Source: Candidatus Altimarinota bacterium (lineage in GTDB: Bacteria > Patescibacteriota > Gracilibacteria > BD1-5 > UBA2023). From it: a stretch of 64,000 bases of DNA. Under the pieces are notes generated by a model, which saw nothing but the letters and a program-made list of their open reading frames with translations, was not told the DNA's origin and did not search any database. The stretch covers positions 180,520 through 244,519 of the forward strand of contig JAQUEK010000002.1 in assembly GCA_028685185.1 (NCBI GenBank), written 5' to 3'. Below, piece by piece: positions 46,160 to 56,821 of the stretch (position 1 is the stretch's first letter; each line of letters opens with the position of its first letter). The position numbers were made by a program, and so were the translations under genes.

Positions 46160-49100
46160 TTATTTCAAAATATCTTTCCAAAACCCGATGTCATTTATCT
46201 TCTGCCAAGCTTCAATGATCTCCTGTTTAACCCTTTCTATATCAAGAGAATTGAAATCCAATATAATAAATGGATATTTTTGGTCCCTTCATTCTACGAA
46301 TTCTATAGCAAGCGAACCTACTTCGTATTTTTTTGATAGATCTTTATCAAGATCAAACATTATCTTATAGAATATCAGCTGACGGAAATATTTTCAATCG
46401 CCATTTTGGGTCAATCATTTTATTTCATTCGATGTTTTTGGCTTTCACGTCTTATAATCAGTCAGCATAACCTCCCTATCATTCATAAGATCTATCTTAT
46501 CTATCTTTCAGGTAAGAGGTATATTCTCAAAAACTATATTTCTTGACCTGAAATTATATTCAAGTTCAAGAGGAAGATCCAACGCTCATTTATTATCATA
46601 CCATCAATTGAGTCAATCTATTCATTTCTGTTTAAGCCTATCATGTTCCTCGGGAGACAATATCTCTTTGGACAGAAGCCATACGAAAGTCCTTTCAAGA
46701 TAATCCTTTTCAGGACTTACAAGATTTTTCTTATATTCCAGATAGAAATATTCCAAGGTCTTATGATAGACTTTTCAGAAAATGGTGAATTCATTATCTT
46801 TAAAAGGATATTTGAAGACAGTATCCCTAAGGAATAATCTAGGATCTTCGATTATCTTATTCAAATCACTGGGAGAAAGCTTATAATTTCTAAGAAAATC
46901 CTTTATGAAAAACTCTTCCTTTGAATTCAGCAATTGAGTATTATTTTTTGATTTGAACTGATTTCTTAAAATATCATCGGTATCTATCTCTCAAACCTGT
47001 TTGATAGGCAATTCCAATTCTTGAAGGAATTCAGACTGAAGCTTCGGTTTATTATCTATTCAAGCTGGCATTGAAAGGAAAAGCTTTCTTTTAGCCCTTG
47101 TGATCGCAACGAAGAAAAGCCTTCTTTCCTCCTGTAATCAATCCTCATCCGCGAGAGTTTCAGAAATCGATGATCATACGACTCAAAAAGGCAATTTTAT
47201 AAGATCATTCACTCTTCTTCATCACCAATTTCCATGATATAATCAAGGTATGAAGACTATTCAATATTCAAGTCACTTTGACTGATGGGCAGTCAATACT
47301 TGAATTCATGAATTATTCTCATTGATTATGTTTCTTGGGATTATCAGATTATATTTATAGTAATATCAGATTTTCTTGAAAAATGATTTGGAATCAATGT
47401 TCCTGTCTTTCTCCACCCAGTTCTTTATAATATTAAGCAAGGTGAAAAGATCTTCAACATCTCAAAAATCTCAGACCTTTTCCATGATTTCAACAACCTT
47501 GAAATTCTCTATTATACACTTGAAGAAATTATAGAAATTTGAATTAAGCTCATTCTGACAATAAAGTATGTTTCAGACAAATAATCTCAGGTTATCGATA
47601 TCAGACAGCTTATTGAAATCAGAATCATCATCTGTTGTAAATAAAGGTTTCTGAATGGATTCCTCTTTTATAATGGATTCCAGATATTCCGGATTTGATA
47701 TAAGATCAAAGAGTTTGATTTTATCTTTTTTAGTGTAATTGAAATTGTTCAGCTTTTTAAGAAGGACAAGAACGTCTATATTTTCGACTTCAGAGAATTG
47801 GCTTCTTAATACATTTATAAGTTTCTCATCATCAAACGGATCAAAGCAGATATAGACAAGATCCAAAATCAGATTAATATGTCTTGATTTCAAGATATTT
47901 GATTTCACCTTGCTTTCGACATTTATTCAACTTAGATGGAAAAAATCCGTCCATTCCTCAACTTCTTTATTGGTCCTGGTTATTATGGCTATCTCATCAT
48001 CAGGTATTCATTCTTTCCTGAATCCTTTTACAGTTTCCAGAATTATAGCCTTTTCCTCTATATCATTCTTGATTCAAAGGTATATCGGCTCGATGTCTTC
48101 AGAAAGATTTGATTTCAGATTCTTCACTATTCATGGTATATAATTCGAAATTCTTGAAGAATTGTTTGAAATGCTCTTTGAAGCCAAATCAAGGATATTT
48201 TGCGTTGATCTGTAATTTTCAGTGAGAACTACAAATTTCGTATTTTCATATTTTTTCGAAAAATTGAGCATATTTTCAAGATTCGCTCATTGGAAACGAT
48301 ATATGCTCTGATCATCATCTCAAACGGTCATTATATTCTTATCTTCTCATGCGCTCAATATCAAATCGACTATTTCATTTTGAGCATTATTGGTATCTTG
48401 ATATTCATCGACCATTATGAACTGATATTCAAGAGCATAATAATATCTGAGATTTTCATCTTCTTTAAATGCTTTCAAGACAAAATCAATCATATCCACA
48501 AAATCATACAGTCATTTCTCATTCAATATGCTTAGATATTGACCGTAGGCATCATTTAGTTCCAGAAGTTTTGAAATGTGTTTCTCTTGTGATAATCTTG
48601 TGTTTTCATATTTCTTCAGCTTTGGGTCTATGGAACATAATTCCTCCTCATAATCTTTCCTCTGTTTCTCTATTATTATCTTAAATTCACCTGGTGATAT
48701 TCATTCCTGCTTCAGTTTATTGATCTTGTCGATTATTGCCCGTATATAGAAATACCTGTCATAATCCGATTTTATCATCTTATAATCTGAGTTATCCAGA
48801 ATCTGTTCAAAAATCTCTATCTTCTCCACATCATCTATAGGCTTTATAGCTCTGTATTGAAGGAATTTTTCAGGAAAAGCCAGAATCACATCATTACAGA
48901 AAGAATGTATAGTTGAAACCTTTATCTTATAGCTGTCAGATCATATGATATCAAAAAGCCTGTTTTTTATGGAAATGATTCAGGCTTCCGTGAATGTGGT
49001 TATAAGTATATTCCTCGGATCGATTCATGTCTTCAATATAATATTTGCTGCCCTGAGACTTAAGATCTGTGTCTTTCATGTTCCAGGACCTGCAACCACC

Positions 49101-49189
49101 ATCAAGGGTCAATATATATTATCTACTGCATTTTTCTGCGCTTCATTAAGCCTTATATATTCCTTTTCAAATTTTTCTGTGTTTATCAT
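46160..49189 (-). CDS. UvrD-like helicase with C-terminal PD-(D/E)XK-type nuclease domain
   Basis: 1009 aa. Seen: Walker A VVAGPGTGKTQILS, FVDMIDF, the DEYQDTN Walker B, VGDDDQSIYRFQ, a TENYRS motif IV element, LTAHQSKGLEY, and EERRLFFVAITRAK (motif VI). The C-terminal 250 residues contain LTGKIDKIDL...LTDYKTGK, the acidic and lysine motif of AddA/RecB-type nucleases. An AddA-like double-strand-end processing role is inferred; no AddB partner is seen in the window. Convergent with the rhomboid gene. Confidence 0.9.
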
Positions 49190-49305
49190 CTATGTGTTTT
49201 TAATTATTTGCCTTTCATTATATTGAAATATTAAATATCTCAAATTTTGCGTAAATAAAAAAAATGTGATAATATTCAAATAAGTTAAAACATAACAAAA
49301 TCACT

Positions 49306-50166
49306 ATGGCAGAAAAATTCAAAAAAAACCCTGATAAAGTAAATATAAAAACATCAGTTCAAGAATGATTATCTGATAATAAGAAAAGATTGGAAAAGGT
49401 TCTTATCTGAAATATAAAATGAGGTTGTGAAATAAAGGAAGATTATCTGTATTGCCTATGAATAAAACTTGATTTAAGGCTTGAATGAAAAAGCCTTGTT
49501 GATATGGCAGAACTGACTGGCAAAAAGATAAAAGAATGAGAAGCTGATGTTACAGAATTCGGAATCGAATTTGAAAATTTCTATAAGAAGGTTTCAGAAA
49601 GAATGAAACAAGTACACCAGAAAGCTTGAGTGGTTTTCCCTGAAAATGCAGATAAAAGCATGGATAATTGAAAAAGGCTTGCAGAAACAGAAAGGAGGCT
49701 GAATCAAGAAATTCAGCGGATTTCATGAGATATGCTAATGCATTGCGGTGTATTCTTCTATGAAAACAAGGATTTATATATCCTATGATACAATTGAATA
49801 AAGCTTGATTATGATATGCATGATGAACTCAAAGTTAAAGAAATTGCAAAAGAGCTAAGCGAGCTGATAAAGAAGAATCCTAGATTAAACCAAGATGATT
49901 TAGATAAATTTGCGAAAAAACTCAAAAATAAAGGAGAAAAGAAAATAAATAGGAAAAGTAAAACCGAATCAAAAATCATTAGGTGAGAATTTGCTGGTCA
50001 GGATATACATGATTTCAGCCCTATCATAACAAAAGATAAGATAAAGAAATATCCTGTTAAACCCGCTCTTCATTCAAAAAGGGATCAGAAGAATCTTGAT
50101 GTATTGGTGAGATGACTTACATTAGATAATATATGACCGAATCTTGATGAACTGACAAAAAATTAA
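49306..50166 (+). CDS. Hypothetical soluble protein
   Basis: 286 aa, not recognised. Charged, with an N-terminal mixed region, a central part with two cysteines, and a lysine-rich C-terminal third. No membrane segment. Its TAA overlaps the stop of the convergent 62-residue ORF by four bases. About eleven in-frame TGA codons. Confidence 0.66.
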
Positions 50167-50351
50167 ACGATATCTCAAAGCAAGTCTTCAAATTCCTGAC
50201 TTGCTTTTTTTTGTTCTTCAGCTTCAAATTCTCTTGCTCTTGCCGATATCTCATCAGCCTTGGCAAAATTTTCTCTAAGCTTCTTCAAATCTTTCTTCGA
50301 TATGGGTTTCCTATAAGAACCTCATGCTGGAGTGAAATCTCAAAATCACAT
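50163..50351 (-). CDS. Small hypothetical protein
   Basis: 62 aa. Gly-rich first ten residues (several TGA), then a charged helix rich in Glu, Ala and Lys. Not recognised. It starts 32 bases after the sugar transferase gene and is probably on the same transcript. Its stop codon overlaps that of the convergent gene. Confidence 0.58.
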
Positions 50352-50383
50352 ATTTGTTAAATTAAGTTTTAGAGAATTATATG

Positions 50384-51844
50384 CTATCTTTTTATAATTG
50401 CAAAGATCGTTTTCAATAATATCTTGAAATCCAAAACAAGGCTCCAATTCTCGATATAGAAAATATCAAGATTAACCTCATCATCAAAATCATTATTATC
50501 CCTTCAATTCACCTGAGCCATTCAAGTGATTCATGGTTTTATGGTCAATACTCTTTTTTGGTGTTCTTTATAAAGATCCACTTCCCTTGGCTGATGCGGT
50601 CTCGGTCAGACCAAAGACATGTTTCATACAAAAACATTGAAAAGCTGTGGCAGCTCATCTATGGAAAACCTTTCTATCAGGCTTCAGATCTTTGTTTTTC
50701 TGGGATCGTTCTTAATCTTGTACAAGGCTCAATTCCTTGTGCTGCTTTTTTCAATAAGCTCTTTTTCTAGCTTTATCGCAGAATCCTTTTCCGGATTTAT
50801 TCAGTATGATTCTTTTGTGCAGAATTCCCATTTCATATATCTGAATTTGAAGCAATCGAACAATCTTCAATTGATTCAAACCCTTTTATTCCTGTAAATC
50901 ACAGGTCAATCAGGATCTTCGATCTTAATCAATAATCAGACAAAAATAAAAAGCGGAGATAGAATAAGAATTCACATGAAACTGGAAAAAATATCGAAAG
51001 TTCGCTTTATAACCCTTCCCCATGGTGTCAATCAAATGCTTTTTATTTCAATTATCGGGATTTTTCATAGGAACAATGTTTCTGTATTATTTTTTATCAG
51101 ATCGAAAGTGTTGGCAAGATATTTGTATCTTATTCAATATATCCTTGAATATTCAAATATCTCCTCAATCTGTTTAGTTGAAAAGTCGCTGTTGATATAA
51201 TAGATTTCATCCAAACCTCATCTCTTTATGAGATTCTTCAGATCCTTGAAATCTCAAAGATATGGGACTTCCATATCTTTTATGCAATCTTTATTTATAT
51301 ATCAAACCAAGTCATAATAGAAATTTCTCTTGATCTCATTTATTATCTCAAGCTCATTTGTCTTGGTTATAAGGATAACCTTGTATCTTTCAACGGTTCA
51401 TCTTTTCAAAAGATTCTCTATCACCTTATTTATCAGAAATCTTTCTATGATGATGAATACAAAAGATATCAGAAGCGAGAAGAATATTATAAGCCTCGGT
51501 ATCTCAGTGCTGTAAACATATCCGTTTGCCAGATAAAGGATCGCTATATAGAATATGAACCAGATTGATAGGCACTTTATTATATCAAAGAATTCCTTGA
51601 CCTTTGAATTTGATATCTTTATCTTATATAATCATGAGAAAATGAATACAAGAATGAAAACGAAGCTTCAGAACAATGCGAATTCTATAAGATTCTCTGT
51701 TGCGATGGTTTTGATGGGAAGATGGACCCTAGGTATAAGATCGGTTACAAGCCTTATTGATCTTGCTATAAAAAAAGAGAAGAAAACTATAAGGAATTCC
51801 ACCGGCAATCTCAATGTTCAGAATATTATCTCGTATCTTTTCAT
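50384..51844 (-). CDS. Polyprenyl-phosphate sugar-1-phosphate transferase (WcaJ/WbaP family)
   Basis: 486 aa. Initiates surface polysaccharide or glycan assembly on an undecaprenyl-phosphate carrier. Seen: four N-terminal membrane helices, a CoA-binding-like soluble middle part, then the catalytic domain with VIKRTFDIFSS (Arg as CGA), GPVIYRNKRVGING, FKFRYMK, and the C-terminal [29 protein letters not shown] and KPGITGMAQVNGRD. Sugar specificity not readable. Convergent side has small ORF; ends in TAG. Confidence 0.93.
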
Positions 51845-51983
51845 TTATGATTCATTAAACGCTTTTAATCATAATAAAAGTATATAAAATATAAAATAAT
51901 ATCAAGTTTATGTCACCAATAATGAAAATTAGTTTGATTTTATCCGTTTTTATATATTATTTATGCATCAATAAAAAAACACT

Positions 51984-52499
51984 ATGGAATTAAAGATTAT
52001 CATTTTCATTTCTATATCAATAATACTGATAGGATTTTTCATATTCAACCTTATAAGAATATATTCGATTTCTGATGCGATAAGAGAAAAGGAGCTTGAA
52101 GTGATTGAGCTTTTTTTCTGAAAGATAAACAAGATACCTTCAATGGTTGAGATAATGAAAAAGTATGTGAAGCATCAGGATGTCTTTGAGGAGATAATAT
52201 ACCTACATAAGCTTTGAATAATATATAATATAAAAAGTGTCTACGACCTTCTCGATCTGAATAACAGAATCCATAAGGAGTTCATATTCCTTATGAAGCT
52301 TTCTACTAAAATACATGATATACAGAAGGATTGAAATTTTCTATATATAAGAAATTATGTGATTTTCTATGAGAAGAACATTGAAAAGGAAATCGAAAAG
52401 ATGGATGTACTTATAAAGAAATACAACAGCTACAGGAGAATCAAAAACTTATCTGTAATATGATTGTTTTATCCGATTGAGGAAAAGATAGAATTTTAA
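51984..52499 (+). CDS. LemA-like membrane-anchored helical protein
   Basis: 171 aa. One N-terminal membrane helix (about residues 3-22), then four charged helices. The pattern KINKIPSMVEIMKKY and a late KKYNSYRRIKN matches LemA (which has NLxPNLVxxVK and YNxxxxxxN elements). LemA function is unknown. It precedes the GH26-like gene by 38 bases. Confidence 0.7.
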
Positions 52500-52537
52500 G
52501 AAATCCATATCATTTAAACTAAAAAATCAAGAATATC

Positions 52538-54151
52538 ATGAAGAAAATTTTCGTCGCCATAATTATGGTCTTTTATATATTCCAGACCAATTTAGCAAAT
52601 GCCCTTGAGAATTCGTATGTATTCTGACTCAGATTGCAGGATAATAATTATGATGTGATTCCGAAGATAGAAAATAAATTCAAGACTACAGTTCCCATCA
52701 TTTCAGTCATATATGATGATTTCAATGATGAGGAGGTTATAAAGCTCGCAAGGACATTCAAGGCTTTATGAAAGGATAAGGTTTATCATGTAGATGTGAA
52801 TCCTTTCTGATATTCACTTAAAGAGCTTATTGAAGATCCAACTCATAAGTGATGGGAAAGGAAATACAGAAACCTTTTCAAACTTATCAAAAAATATGAT
52901 GTAAAGGTGATTTTCAGGTTCCTGCATGAAATGAACTGATGATGGTACAGTTGGGCATCTGATCCTGAGAGCTTCAAGATTTTCTGGAAAAAGGTATGGT
53001 CATGGTCAAGAGAGGAATGACTGGACAGATCAAACATATTATTCGGTTTTTCTGTCAATAGCCAGGATTTGCCAGCAACACAGACATGAACGACCATAAA
53101 TCAGGAAACACCGGTGATAAATTGCAACCAGGATAAGAAGGAAATGATAGGCTGTCTTACTTTTGAGGATTTCTATCCATGAGATGATTATGTGGATTCT
53201 GTATGAGTTACAATGTATAATTGGTGAAAATGAGCCAGAGGTGAAAGTTGGGCAAGTTGGAGAACTCCAGAAGAGGTTATAAATGAACCTTGATATTGGA
53301 CTCTCGATAGGCTGAAGAGGATATGAAAACCTGTTTTCATAGATGAAGCCTGAACTACAAGCATATATATAGACTGAACATGAAGCTATAATCCTGAATC
53401 TGCAAGCAAGATGTATGATGCATATCATACATGAACTCCTGAAAAGCTTGCATTCTGAACGAAAGTGAAGAATGATTGGATAAAACAGCTACATGAGCTT
53501 TTGCTTACACCGAAAATAATCGGATGAGTTTATTTCAATGCAGATGTCACATATTGACTGAAAGACAGGTCACAGATATGAGAGCTTGATTGGACTGCTA
53601 TAGATCCAGAAAAAAACATACTATATCCTGCTATGCTTGAAATACTTTTCGATCCAAAGAATATAAAGAATCCTCAGATATATTTCGATTTGCCGAAAAA
53701 AATAACCGAAGGGAAAAAATGGATCAGTCCTGATTCCATGATGAAGATACAAGAAATGATCTCTCCAATCTTGGAGTTCAAAGAATGAACAGTCCTTACA
53801 GACCCTGATTTCCCATGACTGCAATCAAATATGAAATATCAATACTATCTTGAGAAGAAATTAGAATCCGATTATTTCCTATGCTCAAAAATAAAGAACA
53901 GTTTCCCTGAAATCGAATGTAAGATGAAAGATGATTGAAATTGATCATATAAGGAAATCGCATTGAAACTGATAGTAAATGCAAATAAGAATAATTCGTT
54001 CGACAAGATCAAAATAAAGGAAGACCTTAATTATTTCAAGGAACAGATAAAAGACAGGTACAGATGAAATAAAAACGTGAATATGCCACAAAAAAAGATA
54101 GATTGAATTCTATCTTATCTTAATTTTTATGAAAAGAATTATCTCAATTAA
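52538..54151 (+). CDS. Exported GH26-like glycoside hydrolase
   Basis: 537 aa. Seen: signal peptide (about 22 residues), then a TIM-barrel-like domain with RFLHEMNGGWYSWAS (the GH26 acid/base Glu near residue 130), VGVTMYNWGK, and PVFIDEAGTT (nucleophile Glu near residue 268). The C-terminal 180 residues are unrecognised and helical. GH26 enzymes cut beta-mannan or related glycans. In an organism with so few degradative genes it may act on host or own surface glycan; this is inference. Confidence 0.85.
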
Positions 54152-54154
54152 ATA

Positions 54155-54955
54155 TTACTTCATCAGATAATTTAGATTCAGCTTTGTCAAAGAAAGCATA
54201 CATGTGTTCTCGATATTATTCAATTCAAGGCTCTTTATAGATAAAACTCAATATAATGTCCTGTCATCGTTCAATATAGGAAGAGCGTTGATTCAAAGTC
54301 ATTGCATGATCTCTCATGCTTTTTCATTCGATATCTTCTGATTTCAGGAAATATCTATTTTCTGATCCATTATCGATTCAAGCTTTAGATTTTCATCGAA
54401 TTCAGCAAGCTGATGTTTTGTGAATATTCAAAGGAATCTGTTCTCATCATCCAATAATACCACACAATTATACTTGTTGTCCTTCATTTTTTTCAGTGAT
54501 TCTAAAACAGTGTTATCCTTTCGGACTACTATTCAAAGTTCCCTTTCAGGCGAATATATCTCATCTTTATTTGAAATTTCCTCTCTCTTGAAATTCCTGA
54601 TTCATCTTAGATATGCTTCAATATCTTCCCTATCCAATTCTGAACTGATTATCTCTGTAAGCTGATTATCATTATGATTCTTATCAACTCCGATAACCTT
54701 CTCCTCGAACTTTTCCTGCTCAAGATAAGTCCAAACTATGTTTCAATCCTTATTATTCTTTGATCTGTTTCTTTCGATTGAAATCAATAGATCATTGATT
54801 TTTGTTTTAGTATCCAAACCGATAGTAAGCCTATCGACTTTTTCCTTTAGCGCCTTAACAAATTCATTCTTATCGTTATAATATATTTTCTCTATATCCT
54901 TGCTGCTTAAGGAAGAATTTTCAGCTTTTGCTATCGGATCAAAATTATCAGCCAT
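54155..54955 (-). CDS. CBS-domain pair protein
   Basis: 266 aa. About 110 residues of charged helical N-terminus, then two CBS motifs (VLESLKKMKDNKYNCVVLLDDENRFLGIFT... and a second with GINALPILNDD). CBS pairs bind adenine nucleotides and regulate attached proteins; there is no other known domain here. Convergent with the GH26-like gene, 3 bases apart. Confidence 0.78.
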
Positions 54956-55050
54956 TTTTTGTTTTTAAAAGTTGTAATTGAGCTAATCTTATCATAAATT
55001 TGAATTTAATGCAAAAAAACATAAGTTTTCATATAAAAAATATCATGCGA

Positions 55051-55848
55051 TTATTTATATATCTCAATCATGGATTTCTTTATTATATCAGTGGAAGATG
55101 GCGGTAGAAGGTTATGTGTACTTGTCGGATAATTCCAGATAGCGGAATACAGGATATCTTCATTATATCTATATCACTTTCAGGATTTGGTTCACGGATC
55201 ATTAGTTATGAATTCCTTTTTGATTGGATCATATCAGATTACAACAAGCATATGCGAAACTGGGCCTGGAGAAGTATAGAATTTATTATGCAATCCTCTT
55301 CAATAAGCTGGGATAAGCAATATCTTTCAGTTTGACAGACTATCGATCATATCTTCTTTACTTATATTATCTACGACATTATATTTGCTGAAGGTATAGT
55401 ATTTCTGCAGGATCTTAGCTGTATCATAGATAGATGTGTTTATATAGCTTCAGAATATTTTAAGTTCATAGTTAGATATATCCTTTATTTCACTATCAGC
55501 TTTTTTTGCTGTGAGATTCAATCATTTAAACCAATAAACAGCCATTATTATAGACGCTTCCTCACATCATTCCTGATTCATGAAATCATTCCAGTTTCAA
55601 AGCGGCGCCTGAGATGTGAACGGAACATCATCAATGATTACAGGTTTCTTAACAATAACCTTTTTCGGCAAAGTTTTTTTTACGTCAATCACATCATTAT
55701 CGATTGTCTGATTCTTATTGTTATAATTCAGCACACTGAATACCTTCTGATTATTCGAAAAATTATCATAAAGAACGAGTCAAATAGACAAAATGATGCA
55801 AATTATCAGAAATGAAAGAAAATATATCAGAAAACCCTGTTTTTTCAT
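55051..55848 (-). CDS. Membrane-anchored C39-like cysteine peptidase
   Basis: 265 aa. One N-terminal membrane helix, a linker, then a papain-like C39_2 domain: QAPLGNWND...EGCEEASIIMAVYW with the catalytic Cys, SHMLVVIGYD with the catalytic His, and TNDPGT with the Asn/Asp. These face outward and may process peptides or surface proteins. Ends well separated from the CBS gene (95-base gap); the gap 55849-56003 upstream holds only the csoR promoter on the other strand. Confidence 0.82.
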
Positions 55849-55948
55849 TTTAAATGAGTTAGTTTGTAACTTGTAATTATATTTAAATAAATTTATTTGT
55901 AAATTATTTATATAACCTAAAATTTGGAAATTTAATAATCTAATTTAA

Positions 55949-55990
55949 TTGACTTTTAATAAAAATCGTATAACCTATACCCCAGGTATA
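55949..55990 (+). promoter_or_regulatory. csoR promoter with operator-like inverted repeat
   Basis: TTGACT at 55949-55954 and a TATAAC/TAACCT -10 region 14-16 bases later. Immediately downstream TATACC and GGTATA are inverted around a three-base spacer (55976-55990), placed so that a bound repressor would cover the transcription start. CsoR operators are often ATACC/GGTAT-type repeats, so autoregulation is likely. Confidence 0.68.
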
Positions 55991-56003
55991 ATTTAAACGA
56001 AAT

Positions 56004-56279
56004 ATGATAGAACCATACAAAGGTAAGCTGCTTACAAACATAAAGAAAACCAAATGACTTCTCGAAACCATACAGAAAATGATAGAGAATGAAAGATATT
56101 GCATGGATATAGCGCAGCAGATAAATGCTGCCGAATGATTATTGAAAAGCTCTAGCAATCTGATATTGCAGAGTCATCTGAATTCATGTGCTGCACATAA
56201 GTTAACTTCAAAAGATAATAAGGAAAAGGAAGAATTTATAGAACAATTGATAAAGGTATTTAACATTTCAAAAAGATAA
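56004..56279 (+). CDS. csoR: CsoR-family copper-sensing repressor
   Basis: 91 aa, all helical. Copper ligands Cys33, His58 and Cys62 have the same spacing as the C-H-C set of CsoR. Seen: RYCMDIAQQINAAEGLL and LQSHLNSCA. Cu(I) binding releases DNA in this family. It overlaps the next gene by one base (TAATG) and heads a copper-type cluster. Confidence 0.93.
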
Positions 56280-56671
56280 TGAGAAAGCTTATAGCACTTT
56301 TGACATTGATATGATTCATCATAGCATCGCATATACAATTCATACATGCGATGGATATGAATGAGATGCATTCGCACCAGGATATGGTGCATATCATGAA
56401 GGATTCAGAATCCCTTTTCTGCAATTCAGATCCCTTAAAGCAAAATCAAAATGAATGCTACAAAGAGATAATCCAAGATAAATGAATCAACTCACAAAGC
56501 AAATCAGAGCTTAAGAATGATAAGAAATCATCATATCCTAAATATGAGATGAAAAATGATATGATATCATGTTTTTTTTCAAAAACTTATGTCAATGCTG
56601 ATTTTTCAGATATATTCAAATCCGATTCAGATTACACACGGCTTATCTGAATAGTTAAAAATCTCAATTAA
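56279..56671 (+). CDS. Exported Met/His-rich small protein
   Basis: 130 aa. Signal peptide of about 24 residues, then a MDMNEMHSHQDMVHIM segment rich in Met and His, suited to bind copper, then a helical domain with three Cys. No family recognised. Coupled to csoR by the one-base overlap. The next gene is 150 bases away; that gap contains no gene. Confidence 0.75.
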
Positions 56672-56821
56672 CAATCAAGCGATATAATAATATCATGCAT
56701 TTTATAAAATATATTTTAGAAAACCGATATTAAATACTTGCTCCTAATGCCTTATAACCTCAATTATGGCTTTTAAGAACATGTTTTCGTTAGATTAATT
56801 TAGATTTTAATAACAATAAAA

